Assembly: GCA_024698485.1 (NCBI GenBank)
Contig: JAILRC010000019.1
Location: 54,550-118,549 of the forward strand
DNA length: 64,000 nucleotides
From: Lachnospiraceae bacterium
Lineage (GTDB): Bacteria > Bacillota > Clostridia > Lachnospirales > Lachnospiraceae
Direction: 5' to 3'
The position numbers were made by a program, and so were the translations under genes. Shown in pieces: positions 34,421 through 44,438 of this stretch (position 1 is the stretch's first letter; every line of letters starts with the position of its first letter). The notes under the pieces were generated by a model that searched no databases, was not told the origin of the DNA, and saw only the letters and a list, made by a program, of their open reading frames with translations.

Positions 34421-37069
34421 TTAAGCGATCTGGCCTTTCATGATCTCTTTTGCCTTTTCAACAGCCGCAGTGATGCCTGCAGGATTCTTTCCTCCTGCCT
34501 GTGCCATGTTGGGACGTCCGCCGCCGCCGCCCTGTACCAGAGGAGCAACTTCCTTAATGAGGTTTCCGGAATGAGCTCCGGCTTTAACAGCGCTGTCCGA
34601 AGCCATGGAAACAAGATTTACCTTACCTTCCGTTTCGGAAACGAGAAGTACGAAGATGTCAGCATACTTTTCTTTGAGGCTGTCGCAAAGGGTTCTGAGT
34701 CCGTTGGCATCAATACCCTTTACTTCTGCAGCTACCGCCTTCATATTTCCGATCTCAAATACTGCCTTTTCAATGTCACCCAGAGAATCATTTGCGGCTT
34801 TGCTCTTCAAGGATTCGTTTTCGGAAGAAAGAGCCTTGATCTGTGCAAAGAGCTGTTCGATCTTTTCACCCAGTTTATCAGGTGTGGTCTTTGCAATGGC
34901 AGCTGCGGAATGAAGCATGTTCTCAACATTGTTGAAATATGCAAGTACATTGGATCCGGTAACTGCTTCGATCCTTCTTACACCGGCTGCAATGCCGCTT
35001 TCGGAAAGGATCTTGAAGCATCCGATCTCGCCGGTGCTTGAAACATGTGTACCGCCGCAAAGTTCCTTGGAGAAATCTCCTACGGAAACAACTCTTACTT
35101 CCTTACCGTACTTTTCTCCGAAAAGAGCCATAGCTCCCGTCTTCTTTGCATCTTCAACAGCCATCACTTCCGTGGTGACCTTGATATTATCTTCGATGGC
35201 ACGATTTACGATCTCTTCTGCCTTTGTAAGTTCTTCCTTTGTAACTGCACGGGAGCAGCTGAAGTCAAATCTGGTTCTTTCGCTGTCCTGATAGGAGCCC
35301 TGCTGAGCCACCTGATCCCCCAGGATCATCTGCAATGCCTTCTGAAGAAGGTGTGTTGCGGTGTGATTTCTGCAGGTCTTTGCCCTTCTCTCCGCATCAA
35401 CGGTGAGAACAGCCTCGGTTCCTTCTTTGACACAACCGGATTCCACAAAACCGAAGTGTGCGATCCTGTTTCCGGGGATCTTTGTAACCTCCGTAACTCT
35501 GAAGGTTCCGTCAGCAGTCTTGATAACACCTGTGTCATGAAGCTGACCGCCCATGGTGGCATAGAAAGGAGTCTTTGCAAAAATGAGGCTTCCGTTCTGT
35601 CCTTCTTTAAGTATATCCGTGATCTTCTCTTCATCCGCAAGAGCAACCACCGTCTCTTTGAATGAAAGGGTGTCATATCCGGCAAATTCCGAAACTACAC
35701 TGTCATCAAGAGCATCAAAGATTGAAGAAACATTCTTCTGGGCAAAACTCTTGCCTTCTCTTGCCTTGTTCTTCTGCTCTTCCATTGCGGCGTCAAAGCC
35801 TTCCGCATCAACACTGATGTTTTCTTCTCCCGCCATCTCTTCCGTGAGTTCCAGAGGGAAACCGAAAGTATCATAAAGGTAGAATGCGGTCTTTCCGTCG
35901 ATTGCCATCTTCTTGTCTTCCTTAACCTTGTCGAGGATCTTTCTGAATTCCTTCATACCGTTTTCAAGAGTGCTCTCGAAACGGCTGATCTCCTTCTCAA
36001 GTTCATCAAGGACGAAGCTTCTGTTCTTCTTAAGAAGAGGATAACTCTCGCAATAAACCTCATCGATATAGATAGCAGCGATATTTAAAAGATCTGCCTT
36101 GGTGAGTCCAAGCTTTCTTCCGTGTCTAACCGCACGACGGATGAGTCTTCTGAGGACATAGCCCGCTCCTGCGTTGGAAGGTGTAAGCTTTGCTTCGTCA
36201 CCGATGAGCATTACGCTTGTTCTTGTATGATCCGCAAGAACTCTCATGGATCTGGTGAGTTCTTCGTTATCGTCATATTTCTTGCCGGACTTCTTCTCGA
36301 TGTATGCGATGGCAGAGGTGAAAAGATCTGTCTTGTAAACATCCTTTGTTCCGTTAAGGAAAGCAAGGTTTCTCTCAAGACCCCATCCTGTATCTACGTT
36401 CTTCTTTGCAAGAGGTGTGAGCTTGCCGTCCTTGTGCTTCTCATACTGCATGAAAACGTCATTTCCAAGCTCGGTGTACTTTCCGCAATGGCAGCCGGGA
36501 CCACAATCGGGACCGCAATCCGGAACATCTGCTACATAGAACATCTCGCTGTCGGGACCGCAGGGACCGAACTCAAGACCCCACCAGTTGTCCTCCGCAG
36601 GAAGATAGTAAATGTTCTCTTTCTTGAAGCCTGACGCTATCCTGTACTGAGCACCCTCTTCATCTCTGGGTGCGTTCTCATCGCCTGCAAATACGGTAGC
36701 AGCAAGGTGATCTGCGTCAAAACCGAAAACCTGGGTAAGAAGTTCAAAACTCCATTTGCATCTGTCTTCTTTGAAATAGTCTCCGAGGCTCCAGCTTCCC
36801 ATCATTTCAAAAAATGTAACATGGCTCTTGTCGCCTACGGAATCGATGTCGTTGGTACGAACACATCCCTGAACGTTGCAAAGTCTTGTTCCCAGAGGAT
36901 GCTTCTGTCCGAGAAGATAAGGCATGAGAGGCTGCATGCCCGCTACGTTAAAAAGAACGCCTGTAGAACCGTCGGAAACCAAAGAAACCGCTCCGCAGTT
37001 CACATGTCCTCTTTCTTCGTAGAACTTGATCCATGCTTTTCTCAATTCGTTGGAAGTAAACTGTTTCAT
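34421..37069 (-). CDS. alaS: Alanyl-tRNA synthetase
   Basis: 882 residues, the usual length. The class II catalytic domain shows THVTFFEMMGSWSLGDYF; the editing domain has NHTATHLL and CGGTHV (zinc ligands); the C-Ala domain carries a Gly-rich segment (QGGGGGRPNMAQAGG). It charges tRNA-Ala and hydrolyses mischarged Ser and Gly. It has its own promoter and terminator and no T-box in its short leader. Confidence 0.98.
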   Translation of the reverse strand: MKQFTSNELRKAWIKFYEERGHVNCGAVSLVSDGSTGVLFNVAGMQPLMPYLLGQKHPLGTRLCNVQGCVRTNDIDSVGDKSHVTFFEMMGSWSLGDYFKEDRCKWSFELLTQVFGFDADHLAATVFAGDENAPRDEEGAQYRIASGFKKENIYYLPAEDNWWGLEFGPCGPDSEMFYVADVPDCGPDCGPGCHCGKYTELGNDVFMQYEKHKDGKLTPLAKKNVDTGWGLERNLAFLNGTKDVYKTDLFTSAIAYIEKKSGKKYDDNEELTRSMRVLADHTRTSVMLIGDEAKLTPSNAGAGYVLRRLIRRAVRHGRKLGLTKADLLNIAAIYIDEVYCESYPLLKKNRSFVLDELEKEISRFESTLENGMKEFRKILDKVKEDKKMAIDGKTAFYLYDTFGFPLELTEEMAGEENISVDAEGFDAAMEEQKNKAREGKSFAQKNVSSIFDALDDSVVSEFAGYDTLSFKETVVALADEEKITDILKEGQNGSLIFAKTPFYATMGGQLHDTGVIKTADGTFRVTEVTKIPGNRIAHFGFVESGCVKEGTEAVLTVDAERRAKTCRNHTATHLLQKALQMILGDQVAQQGSYQDSERTRFDFSCSRAVTKEELTKAEEIVNRAIEDNIKVTTEVMAVEDAKKTGAMALFGEKYGKEVRVVSVGDFSKELCGGTHVSSTGEIGCFKILSESGIAAGVRRIEAVTGSNVLAYFNNVENMLHSAAAIAKTTPDKLGEKIEQLFAQIKALSSENESLKSKAANDSLGDIEKAVFEIGNMKAVAAEVKGIDANGLRTLCDSLKEKYADIFVLLVSETEGKVNLVSMASDSAVKAGAHSGNLIKEVAPLVQGGGGGRPNMAQAGGKNPAGITAAVEKAKEIMKGQIA

Positions 37070-37126
37070 ATAAACTCTCCTATATATGTTGGTCTGATTG
37101 ATCGTTCAAAGTACAAAACTTTTTAG

Positions 37127-37155
37127 ATTATAGAACAAAAGCTTTAGGTTTTCAA
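37127..37155 (-). promoter_or_regulatory. Sigma-A promoter of alaS
   Basis: TTGAAA (37150-37155), 17-base spacer, TATAAT (37127-37132) on the minus strand. The leader to the alaS ATG is about 50 bases and ends in AGGAGAG. Confidence 0.82.
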
Positions 37156-37175
37156 CCAAAAACTCCCCCGGAAAC

Positions 37176-37206
37176 AAAAAAAACAAAGAAGCCATCAGGT
37201 TCTTTG
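37176..37206 (-). terminator. Terminator after tRNA-Glu
   Basis: 7-bp stem CAAAGAA / TTCTTTG (37184-37190 with 37200-37206) followed by eight T on the minus strand, about 35 bases after the tRNA. Confidence 0.85.
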
Positions 37207-37240
37207 TCATTTTGGGTTGGGCTGTTAAATTAACAGTGAG

Positions 37241-37312
37241 CAGCTCGTATCGGAATCGAACCGGTGATTTCGCCGTGAGAGGGCGACGTCTTAGCCTCTT
37301 GACCAACGAGCC
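37241..37312 (-). tRNA. tRNA-Glu, anticodon CTC
   Basis: 72 bases folding as a cloverleaf: 7-bp acceptor (GGCTCGT with ACGAGCT), D arm, anticodon stem TCGCC/GGCGA with loop CTCTCAC giving anticodon CTC (reads GAG), 4-base variable region and T arm with loop TTCGATT. The CCA is not encoded. Two weak pairs stand out: G1-U72 at the acceptor end and C-A at the second pair of the T stem. It is a single-gene unit between polC and alaS. Confidence 0.9.
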
Positions 37313-37319
37313 GTGTATT

Positions 37320-37348
37320 ACTATACACTGTAAGTCAAAAAAAATCAA
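37320..37348 (-). promoter_or_regulatory. Promoter of tRNA-Glu
   Basis: TTGATT (37343-37348), 17-base spacer, TATAGT (37320-37325) on the minus strand. The expected start is only one or two bases before the tRNA 5' end, leaving almost no leader for RNase P. Confidence 0.65.
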
Positions 37349-37402
37349 GTAAAACTTTTGTCTTTTTTTTGATGAATATTCTGAAAATTCATCTTTGTTA
37401 AC

Positions 37403-37458
37403 ATGCGACAGTAAAGTTTCTTTTAAAGTAAATTCTCGGAACAACTTTACTGTCGCAT
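37403..37458. repeat. Perfect 16-bp inverted repeat after polC
   Basis: ATGCGACAGTAAAGTT (37403-37418) and its exact complement (37443-37458) flank a 24-base loop, 18 bases after the polC stop. The loop also contains TTTACT, offering alternative pairing with part of the stem. There is no T-run after it in the direction of transcription. It could be a polC 3'-end structure or a small mobile or protein-binding palindrome. Confidence 0.75.
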
Positions 37459-37476
37459 ATTTGTAAACAAGTAATA

Positions 37477-40400
37477 TTAATTCATGTCAAAAAGGTCCAT
37501 CAGGCTGATCTGGTCAGTCTCGGGAATATCTCCTAAAAGCCCCAGTCTGGACATGGTATCAACGGCACTCTGAGGAGCTTTTGTTCTCTCTTTAAAGTTC
37601 TCCTTTGACGTAAAGGGACCGCCTTTGCACCCTTCATACATCAAGTCGGAAGCTTTTTCTCCCAGACCCTGAATGGAGTCGAAGGAAGGCATTACCTTTC
37701 CGTCGATGACCTGAAAAGCATGGGCTTTCGCTTTAAAAATATCTATGGGCATGAATTCCAGCCCTCTTGCATACATCTCCAGCACGCTCTTCATGTTCAT
37801 GTAAGTGGTTTCATCTTTTGCCTTGGCAGTGTGATTGTCCAGGTTTGCCTTTATCTCCTTCATGTTCTTAAGAAGTTTTTCTTTTCCCAGACACATGAGC
37901 TCGTAATCAAATGCAGCCGCACGTATGCCGAAATAAGCCGCATAGTAGGCAAGGGGGTGATAAACCTTGAACCATGCCACACGGAAAGCCATCATGATGT
38001 AAGCCGCTGCATGAGCCTTAGGAAACATGTACTTGATCTTTTTACAGGATCCGATGTACCAGTCGGGCACATCATGTTCTTTCATCTCCGCTTCCCATTC
38101 TTCCGTAAGTCCTTTGCCCTTACGCACGCTCTCCATGATCTTGAAAGCATGTCCCGGTTCAAGGCCTTTGTTTATCAGATAAAGCATGATGTCATCACGG
38201 GTACATATGGCCTGTTTCAGGTTACATGTTCCGCTCTTGATGAGGTCCTGAGCATTATTGGTATAAACGTCCGTTCCGTGAGAAAGTCCCGAGATACGCA
38301 CCATGTCCGAGAAGCAGTCGGGTTTTGTCTCACGTAACATGTTCATGGCATTGTCCGTTCCGAGTTCCGGAAGTCCCAGGGATCCCATGTCTATGCCGTT
38401 CAGATCTTCGGGAGTAATGCCCAGACTCTCCGTTCCATGGAAAAGAGAGATGACTTTTTTGTCATCCATGGGTATGGTCTTAGCATCAATGCCCGTAAGC
38501 TCTTCCAGACGTTTTATCATGGTGGGATCATCGTGTCCCAAAATGTCCAGTTTCAAAAGGTTGTGGTCAATGGAGTGGTAATCGAAATGGGTGGTGATGA
38601 TGTTGGACTCCATATCATTGGCAGGGTGCTGCACCGGCGTGAAGGTGTCAATGTCTTCTCCCACAGGCAGAACTACAATGCCACCGGGATGCTGACCCGT
38701 GGCACGTCTGACACCTACGCATCCCGCGGAAACTCTTTCCAGTTCTGCCCTTCTGTGATGGATACCGTGATCCTCATCATATTTTAATGCATATCCGTAG
38801 GCCGTCTTTTCAGCCACTGTACCGACCGTTCCAGCTTTGAAGGTCTGTCCCTTACCGAAGATAACTTCCGTGTAGTCATGGGCCTTGGACTGATATTCTC
38901 CCGAGAAGTTCAGGTCGATATCAGGCTCCTTGTCGCAGTTGAATCCCAGGAAGGTCTCGAAAGGAATGTCGCATCCGTCTTTTACAAGCTGCTCTCCGCA
39001 TACGGGGCACACTTTATCGGGCATATCAAAACCGCATATGGCCTGATGCTGGTACTCCTTCACCTCTTCCGAATCAAAGTCGGAATAATGGCATTTTTTG
39101 CAATAATAATGAGCAGGCAAAGGATTGATCTCCGAAATACCCGCCATGGTGGCAACAAAAGAAGATCCTACGGATCCTCTGGAACCCACCAGATAGCCGT
39201 CCTCATTGGATTTCCAAACCAGTTTCTGTGCAATGATGTACATAACGGAGTAACCGTTCTTGATGATGGATGAAAGCTCTTTTTCAAGTCTTGTCTCCAC
39301 CTGAACGGGAAGTTTTTCACCGTACATGGAGTGAGCCTTGTCATGGCAGATTTTGGTCAGCATCTCTTCCGAATGTTCGATGATGGGAGGACACTTGTCC
39401 GGGCGCACGGGCTCGATCTTTTCGATCATATCATAGATCTTTTTGGGGTTGTCTATGACCACTTCATGGCATTTTTTGAGTCCCAGATAATCAAACTCAG
39501 CCAGCATCTCTTCCGTTGTCCTGAAGTACAGAGGCGGCTGACGGTCAGCGTCCTTAAATCCCTTGGAATGCATGATGAGTCTTCTGTAAACCTCATCCTC
39601 GGGATTAAGGAAATGACAGTCTGTGGTGGCACATACGGGTTTATTGTAGGTCTCGCCCAGTTTTACGATCTTCTCGTTTATAAGTTTAAGATCATCCTCT
39701 GAAGATATGTTGGGAAGCTTTTCGTCATCCAGCATGAAATTGTTGTTTCCCAAAGGCTGGATCTCATAGTAGTCGTAAAATTCACAGAGGCTGTCTATCT
39801 CATCCTGTGTAGCGCCTTCAACGATAGCACGATAAAGTTCACCGGCTTCGCAGGCAGAACCGATGATGAGGCCCTCCCTGCGGGCAGCCAGCATACTTTT
39901 GGGTATTCTGGGAGTACGGTTAAAGTAAGTCAGATGACTTTGGGATATCATCTTATAAAGATTGATGCGCCCCGTCTCGTTCTTTATGAGAACTATGCAG
40001 TGGAAAGGATGCAGTTTCTTAACGGAGTCAACGGAAGCCTTAAGGTTTTCGCTGATATCCGAAAGAGTTGAATAATCCTTTTTCTTTAATATGTCGCAAA
40101 GTTTTTGATAGATAAGTGCTGTGCATTCCGCGTCATCTACCGCTCTGTGATGGTTTTCAAGAGAAACACCCAGTTCGTCCGCAACCGTGTCAAGTTTGTA
40201 GTTCTTGAGATCTCCAATGAGACCCTTGGAAAGTTCAACAGTATCAACGATAGTGGGTTTCCACTCTATGCCCTGTTCCTTTGCGAACCTCTTTATGAAG
40301 CCTGTATCAAAAGGAGCATTATGGGCAACGATAACAGCATCACCGCAGAATTCAAGGAAACGCTTTAATTCATTTTCAATGACATCAGCGTCCTTTACCA

Positions 40401-42075
40401 TGTCGTCGGTGATGTGTGTAAGGGTGACGATCTCTGTAGGTATTGGGATCTCGGGATTTACAAATACCGAATAACGATCCACGATCTCATTATTCCTGAG
40501 TTTCACTGCTCCGATCTCTATGATCTTGTCCCTGGACTTGGCAATACCTGTTGTCTCTATGTCAAATACAACCGTTTCCGCATCAAAAGTCTGACCCCCG
40601 TCATCTTTTACGATTTCCTTAAGGTCGTTCACAAGATAGATCTCACAGCCGTAGATTATCTTAAAGTTCTTTGCCCTCTCCGCCACTTCCGGATCCTTGC
40701 TCTTTGCAAGCTTATCCCTGTAAAAATGGAAGGCATCGGTGTAGCCCTGTACCACGCCGTGGTCGGTGATGGCCACTCCGGGGTGTCCGAAATCGAAGGC
40801 CGTCTTAATGAGGGTTTCGGGTGCAATAACAGCATCCATATCACTGAAGGTAGTATGGGCATGGAGTTCGATACGCTTTTCTTCGGAAGTGTCTTTTCTC
40901 TTTTTGATGAAATCAGGGATCTGCTTGATACCCACGATGTCAGCCATTTCGATTTCCTTGTCCCAGGCATCGAAACGGGCGCAGGCCTTCATCTTGATGC
41001 AATTTCCCTTTGCGATGTATTTAAGGAGTTCATCCTTGTCTTCCACAAGAGGGAAAAGCTTGGCATATACGGAGTCCGTCATGTCCGTAAAGGAGAACTT
41101 TACGATGTAACGATCTTTCTTTCTTGTAAGTGTAGGCTCTTCCACATTTATGATCTTACCGAAGACATAAACCTGAGACGGGCTGTCCTGGATCTCTGAC
41201 AAAGGTGTGGTGACAGCTTCATCAGAATCAAAGAGGTTACCGTAAAACAGATCCGGATCCTCTTCCAGTTTTTTCTTGATAAATTTGGAACGTGCCTTGA
41301 ATTCCTGCTTGAATCCTGCGACCTTGGGCTGGAATTTGTCTTTGCTTCCCGCATCCGCCTTTGTTTCTCCCGGCTTTTCCTTTTGCTCATTTCCTACATC
41401 TGCGGTTTCCAAAGCCTTGTTTTCCGCAGTCTTTTCCTGCTCTGCGGTTTTTTCGGCATTGGGTTCCACAATGCCTCTTTCCGTGATACGTTTCTTTACG
41501 GGAGTGATCTCAACAGGAGCATCCATGTAATAGACTTCTTCCTTATGTTCATATTCGGGAGTCTCACATTCTCTCCATCTGAAATCCACTTCCACATCAA
41601 AATTGTATCTTTCCGAGAAAACCTTTCTCAAAAAGTCCTTGATGTTTTCCGCGCTCATACGGTTTATAAAAGTATCCTCGGAAGAGATCACCATGATGCA
41701 TCTTCCGTCTTCCTTCTTTTCAAAACATATGTCCGCATTATCCAAAAAGATATTGTTCATCTTGGACATGGCACTGAGTTCGTCCAAAAGGGCAGACTTT
41801 GCCATGTTCCAAAGGCTCTCGGGATCGTATTGTGAGGAAAGGGAATAATGAACGTCCAATTCCACCTGATTTCCGGTCCTGTTAAAAAATTGCATGGCAA
41901 GGGCCTCTTCCATGCTTTTTATATCTCTGTATTCAATTAAATGAACGGAATTAAGAACTATGGTGACCTTCTTCTTTCCCTTGCAGGCCTTGACCTTGTC
42001 CACGTCCACATCCGCAAAGGATCGCTCCACATTCTTCTTTACTTCCAACCCCGTAAATACATCAAATAAGCTCAT
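37477..42075 (-). CDS. polC: DNA polymerase III alpha subunit, PolC type
   Basis: 1532 residues. In order: N-terminal region with an Asp/Glu/Lys-rich linker (about 200-250), OB domain, PHP domain split around the exonuclease (ELHAHTTFSDMDA near 405), DnaQ-like 3'-5' exonuclease (VFDIETTGI near 508), zinc-binding CKKCHYSDF...VCPVCGEQLV, and the polymerase palm with EPDIDLNFSGEYQ. It is the main replicase of low-GC Gram-positives. The B. subtilis enzyme has 1437 residues; the extra length is mainly N-terminal. It overlaps ispG by 14 bases. Confidence 0.98.
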   Translation of the reverse strand: MSLFDVFTGLEVKKNVERSFADVDVDKVKACKGKKKVTIVLNSVHLIEYRDIKSMEEALAMQFFNRTGNQVELDVHYSLSSQYDPESLWNMAKSALLDELSAMSKMNNIFLDNADICFEKKEDGRCIMVISSEDTFINRMSAENIKDFLRKVFSERYNFDVEVDFRWRECETPEYEHKEEVYYMDAPVEITPVKKRITERGIVEPNAEKTAEQEKTAENKALETADVGNEQKEKPGETKADAGSKDKFQPKVAGFKQEFKARSKFIKKKLEEDPDLFYGNLFDSDEAVTTPLSEIQDSPSQVYVFGKIINVEEPTLTRKKDRYIVKFSFTDMTDSVYAKLFPLVEDKDELLKYIAKGNCIKMKACARFDAWDKEIEMADIVGIKQIPDFIKKRKDTSEEKRIELHAHTTFSDMDAVIAPETLIKTAFDFGHPGVAITDHGVVQGYTDAFHFYRDKLAKSKDPEVAERAKNFKIIYGCEIYLVNDLKEIVKDDGGQTFDAETVVFDIETTGIAKSRDKIIEIGAVKLRNNEIVDRYSVFVNPEIPIPTEIVTLTHITDDMVKDADVIENELKRFLEFCGDAVIVAHNAPFDTGFIKRFAKEQGIEWKPTIVDTVELSKGLIGDLKNYKLDTVADELGVSLENHHRAVDDAECTALIYQKLCDILKKKDYSTLSDISENLKASVDSVKKLHPFHCIVLIKNETGRINLYKMISQSHLTYFNRTPRIPKSMLAARREGLIIGSACEAGELYRAIVEGATQDEIDSLCEFYDYYEIQPLGNNNFMLDDEKLPNISSEDDLKLINEKIVKLGETYNKPVCATTDCHFLNPEDEVYRRLIMHSKGFKDADRQPPLYFRTTEEMLAEFDYLGLKKCHEVVIDNPKKIYDMIEKIEPVRPDKCPPIIEHSEEMLTKICHDKAHSMYGEKLPVQVETRLEKELSSIIKNGYSVMYIIAQKLVWKSNEDGYLVGSRGSVGSSFVATMAGISEINPLPAHYYCKKCHYSDFDSEEVKEYQHQAICGFDMPDKVCPVCGEQLVKDGCDIPFETFLGFNCDKEPDIDLNFSGEYQSKAHDYTEVIFGKGQTFKAGTVGTVAEKTAYGYALKYDEDHGIHHRRAELERVSAGCVGVRRATGQHPGGIVVLPVGEDIDTFTPVQHPANDMESNIITTHFDYHSIDHNLLKLDILGHDDPTMIKRLEELTGIDAKTIPMDDKKVISLFHGTESLGITPEDLNGIDMGSLGLPELGTDNAMNMLRETKPDCFSDMVRISGLSHGTDVYTNNAQDLIKSGTCNLKQAICTRDDIMLYLINKGLEPGHAFKIMESVRKGKGLTEEWEAEMKEHDVPDWYIGSCKKIKYMFPKAHAAAYIMMAFRVAWFKVYHPLAYYAAYFGIRAAAFDYELMCLGKEKLLKNMKEIKANLDNHTAKAKDETTYMNMKSVLEMYARGLEFMPIDIFKAKAHAFQVIDGKVMPSFDSIQGLGEKASDLMYEGCKGGPFTSKENFKERTKAPQSAVDTMSRLGLLGDIPETDQISLMDLFDMN

Positions 42076-43117
42076 TTAATTCCTTTAAAAGCTCCGGCAG
42101 AAGCTCTTCTTCCTTACATTTTTTTATTATCTCGCCTTTTTTAAAGATCATTCCGCTTCCCTTGGTGCCGGCAATGCCAAGATCCGCTTCTTTTGCTTCT
42201 CCCGGACCGTTGACCACACATCCCATCACTGCGATCTTAAGATCCAGAGGATAGTCTTTCACAGCCTCGTTCACCTTTTCCGCCAGGGAGATGAGGTCGA
42301 TCTCAGTCCTTCCGCATGTGGGACATGAAACCACTTCTATGCCGCCCTTCTTTAATCCAAGAGTCTTTAAGATCTCTTTTGCGGCATAGATCTCTTCCAC
42401 GGGATCCGCAGTCAATGAAACCCTTACAGTGTCACCGATACCCTGACCCAGGATCATGGCAAGTCCCGCGGAGGATTTGATAAGTCCACGCTTCAAAGTT
42501 CCCGCTTCGGTGATGCCCACATGAAGCGGATGCTTTGTCCTGTCCTTGATCAGCTCATGGGCTTTTACGCACATCAGAACATCCGATGCTTTAATGCTGA
42601 TGACCAGATTATCATAGCCCATGTCTTCGATAATTGCAGCTTCCTTCAAGGCACTTTCCGTGAGTCCTTCGGCCGTAACGCCTCCGTATTTTTCCAACAG
42701 ATCCTTTTCAAGAGAGCCGGAATTTACTCCCACTCTGATGGGAATGCCCCGTTCTTTGGCGCAATCCACCACTTCTCTCACATGTTCCGCAGAACCGATG
42801 TTTCCGGGATTGATACGGATCTTGTCGGCACCGTTCTCCATGGCAAGTATGGCCAGACGGTGGTCGAAATGTATGTCAGCCACCAAAGGAAGGTCGATCT
42901 GCTTCTTTATCTCGGCCAGCGCAAATGCTGCTTCTCTTGAAGGAACCGCACAACGTATGATCTCACACCCCGCCTTTTCAAGTTCCTTTATCTGTGCTAC
43001 CGTGGCCTTTACATCCTGTGTTTTTGTATTGGTCATGGACTGAATGGCAATGGGATTATTTCCGCCGATGGTAACATTTCCTATTTTTATTTCATTTGTG
43101 ATCATTCTCATAATCAT
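42062..43117 (-). CDS. ispG: (E)-4-hydroxy-3-methylbut-2-enyl-diphosphate synthase IspG
   Basis: 351 residues. The cysteines of the [4Fe-4S] cluster are in CPTCGRTE and GCVVNGPGEAKEADLG. It catalyses the penultimate step of the MEP isoprenoid pathway; Dxr (44439-45593) and IspH (right edge) of the same pathway are also encoded in the window. It overlaps the rseP stop as ATGA; in-frame ATGs at 43111 and 43105 are alternative starts. Confidence 0.97.
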   Translation of the reverse strand: MIMRMITNEIKIGNVTIGGNNPIAIQSMTNTKTQDVKATVAQIKELEKAGCEIIRCAVPSREAAFALAEIKKQIDLPLVADIHFDHRLAILAMENGADKIRINPGNIGSAEHVREVVDCAKERGIPIRVGVNSGSLEKDLLEKYGGVTAEGLTESALKEAAIIEDMGYDNLVISIKASDVLMCVKAHELIKDRTKHPLHVGITEAGTLKRGLIKSSAGLAMILGQGIGDTVRVSLTADPVEEIYAAKEILKTLGLKKGGIEVVSCPTCGRTEIDLISLAEKVNEAVKDYPLDLKIAVMGCVVNGPGEAKEADLGIAGTKGSGMIFKKGEIIKKCKEEELLPELLKELNELI

Positions 43118-44421
43118 CTACCTATAAGCCTTCTGATGTCGTTATAAAATACAAATACCATAAGGAGCATGAGGAGAGCAAAACCTACAAGGTTCACCAC
43201 AGCTTCCATCTTACGGTTCAGGGGTTTTCTCCTTACAGCTTCAACAATGAGGAACAGAAGTTTTCCTCCGTCCAGCGCCGGAATGGGCAAAAGGTTCATG
43301 ACTCCCAGGTTTGCGGAAAGAAGTACCGAAATGTACATCATCTGGAGCACCACTTCAAGTACTGATCCCTCCGCCTTTGTCTGTTCGTAACTCTCACCGA
43401 TCATATCAACAATGGCTATGGCACCGCCCACATCATCCTTGCTGAGTTTTCCGGAAATCAGCTGACCGAGATTTTTAACAGTTGAAACGATCCAGTATCT
43501 GACTTCAACAAAACTGTATTTTACAACCTGAAGAGCATTTGCTTTGACTCTGTCAAGATTGATCTCAAAGCCCACCTGATAACCTTCCGCCTGAAGTAAC
43601 GGCGTAACGTTGATCACAATTTTCTCGCCTTTTCTTTCAAGAGTCATCTCACAGGGTTCTTCCGTCAGAGGATTATTGTTGAAATAGTTTCTGAGTTCAC
43701 TTCCGTTTGCGATCTCTGTGCCGTTGACCGCAACTATCACATCCCCCACCTGAGCTCCCATGTTTTCCAAAGGACCGCCTTTAACCAGTTCTTTGATATC
43801 CGCGGGGTTTTCTCCCGCATTGTAAGTAAAGCCCACCACATATTTACGGTATTTTGTGGGATAGATCGTGGCAGTGTGTTTCTCGCCGTCTCTTAAATAC
43901 GTGATCTCTATGGGAGATCCGTCGATTTCATTGTAAAGGAAGTAGGAATCTCCCTCTCTTCCGATGGAAATCCCTGTTTTTCCTATCTTCTTTATCTCGT
44001 CTCCTGCCTTGAGTCCCGCAACATCCGCAGGAGAATCCACGTAAACCCTGTTAACGATGGCAGGATCATATCCCGCGATCCCGATAATTACAAGTGAAAA
44101 CAAAAATGCAAGGATAAAATTGAATAAAGGTCCCGCAAAGATCGTGGCCATTCTTGCCCAGACGGATGCGGAATAAAAACTGCCTTCGGTAACGGTGTCG
44201 CTTTCAAGATCATCCTCTCCCAGCATCTGGCATGCTCCGCCGAAAGGTAAGAGTTTTAGGGAATATTTGGTCCCTCCGAATTCCTTTCCTATGATGGTGG
44301 GACCAAGGCCCAGGGAAAATTCCACAACTTTTATGCCGTTCTTCTTTGCCACCAGCAAATGCCCCAGTTCATGAAAGATGATGATAAAGGAAAAGATCAA
44401 CAGTGCTATTACTATTCTCAT
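43114..44421 (-). CDS. rseP: Site-2 protease RseP (RasP), regulated intramembrane metalloprotease
   Basis: 435 residues. The zinc motif HELGHLLVAK is in the first membrane segment (about residues 18-27), one or two PDZ domains follow (about 125-300), and the second active-site motif NLLPIPALDGGK is near residue 385. It cleaves membrane anti-sigma factors and remnant signal peptides. It lies between dxr and ispG, the standard Firmicutes arrangement with uppS and cdsA. Confidence 0.95.
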   Translation of the reverse strand: MRIVIALLIFSFIIIFHELGHLLVAKKNGIKVVEFSLGLGPTIIGKEFGGTKYSLKLLPFGGACQMLGEDDLESDTVTEGSFYSASVWARMATIFAGPLFNFILAFLFSLVIIGIAGYDPAIVNRVYVDSPADVAGLKAGDEIKKIGKTGISIGREGDSYFLYNEIDGSPIEITYLRDGEKHTATIYPTKYRKYVVGFTYNAGENPADIKELVKGGPLENMGAQVGDVIVAVNGTEIANGSELRNYFNNNPLTEEPCEMTLERKGEKIVINVTPLLQAEGYQVGFEINLDRVKANALQVVKYSFVEVRYWIVSTVKNLGQLISGKLSKDDVGGAIAIVDMIGESYEQTKAEGSVLEVVLQMMYISVLLSANLGVMNLLPIPALDGGKLLFLIVEAVRRKPLNRKMEAVVNLVGFALLMLLMVFVFYNDIRRLIGR

Positions 44422-44438
44422 GCTTCAAAAATACTCCT

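Noticed and set aside
37070..37126. T-box riboswitch before alaS
   Set aside because: The leader is only about 50 bases, with no T-box sequence or terminator-antiterminator pair.
37371..37393. Hairpin GATGAAT / ATTCATC as a polC terminator
   Set aside because: On the minus strand it is followed by a run of A, not T, so it does not fit an intrinsic terminator for polC.
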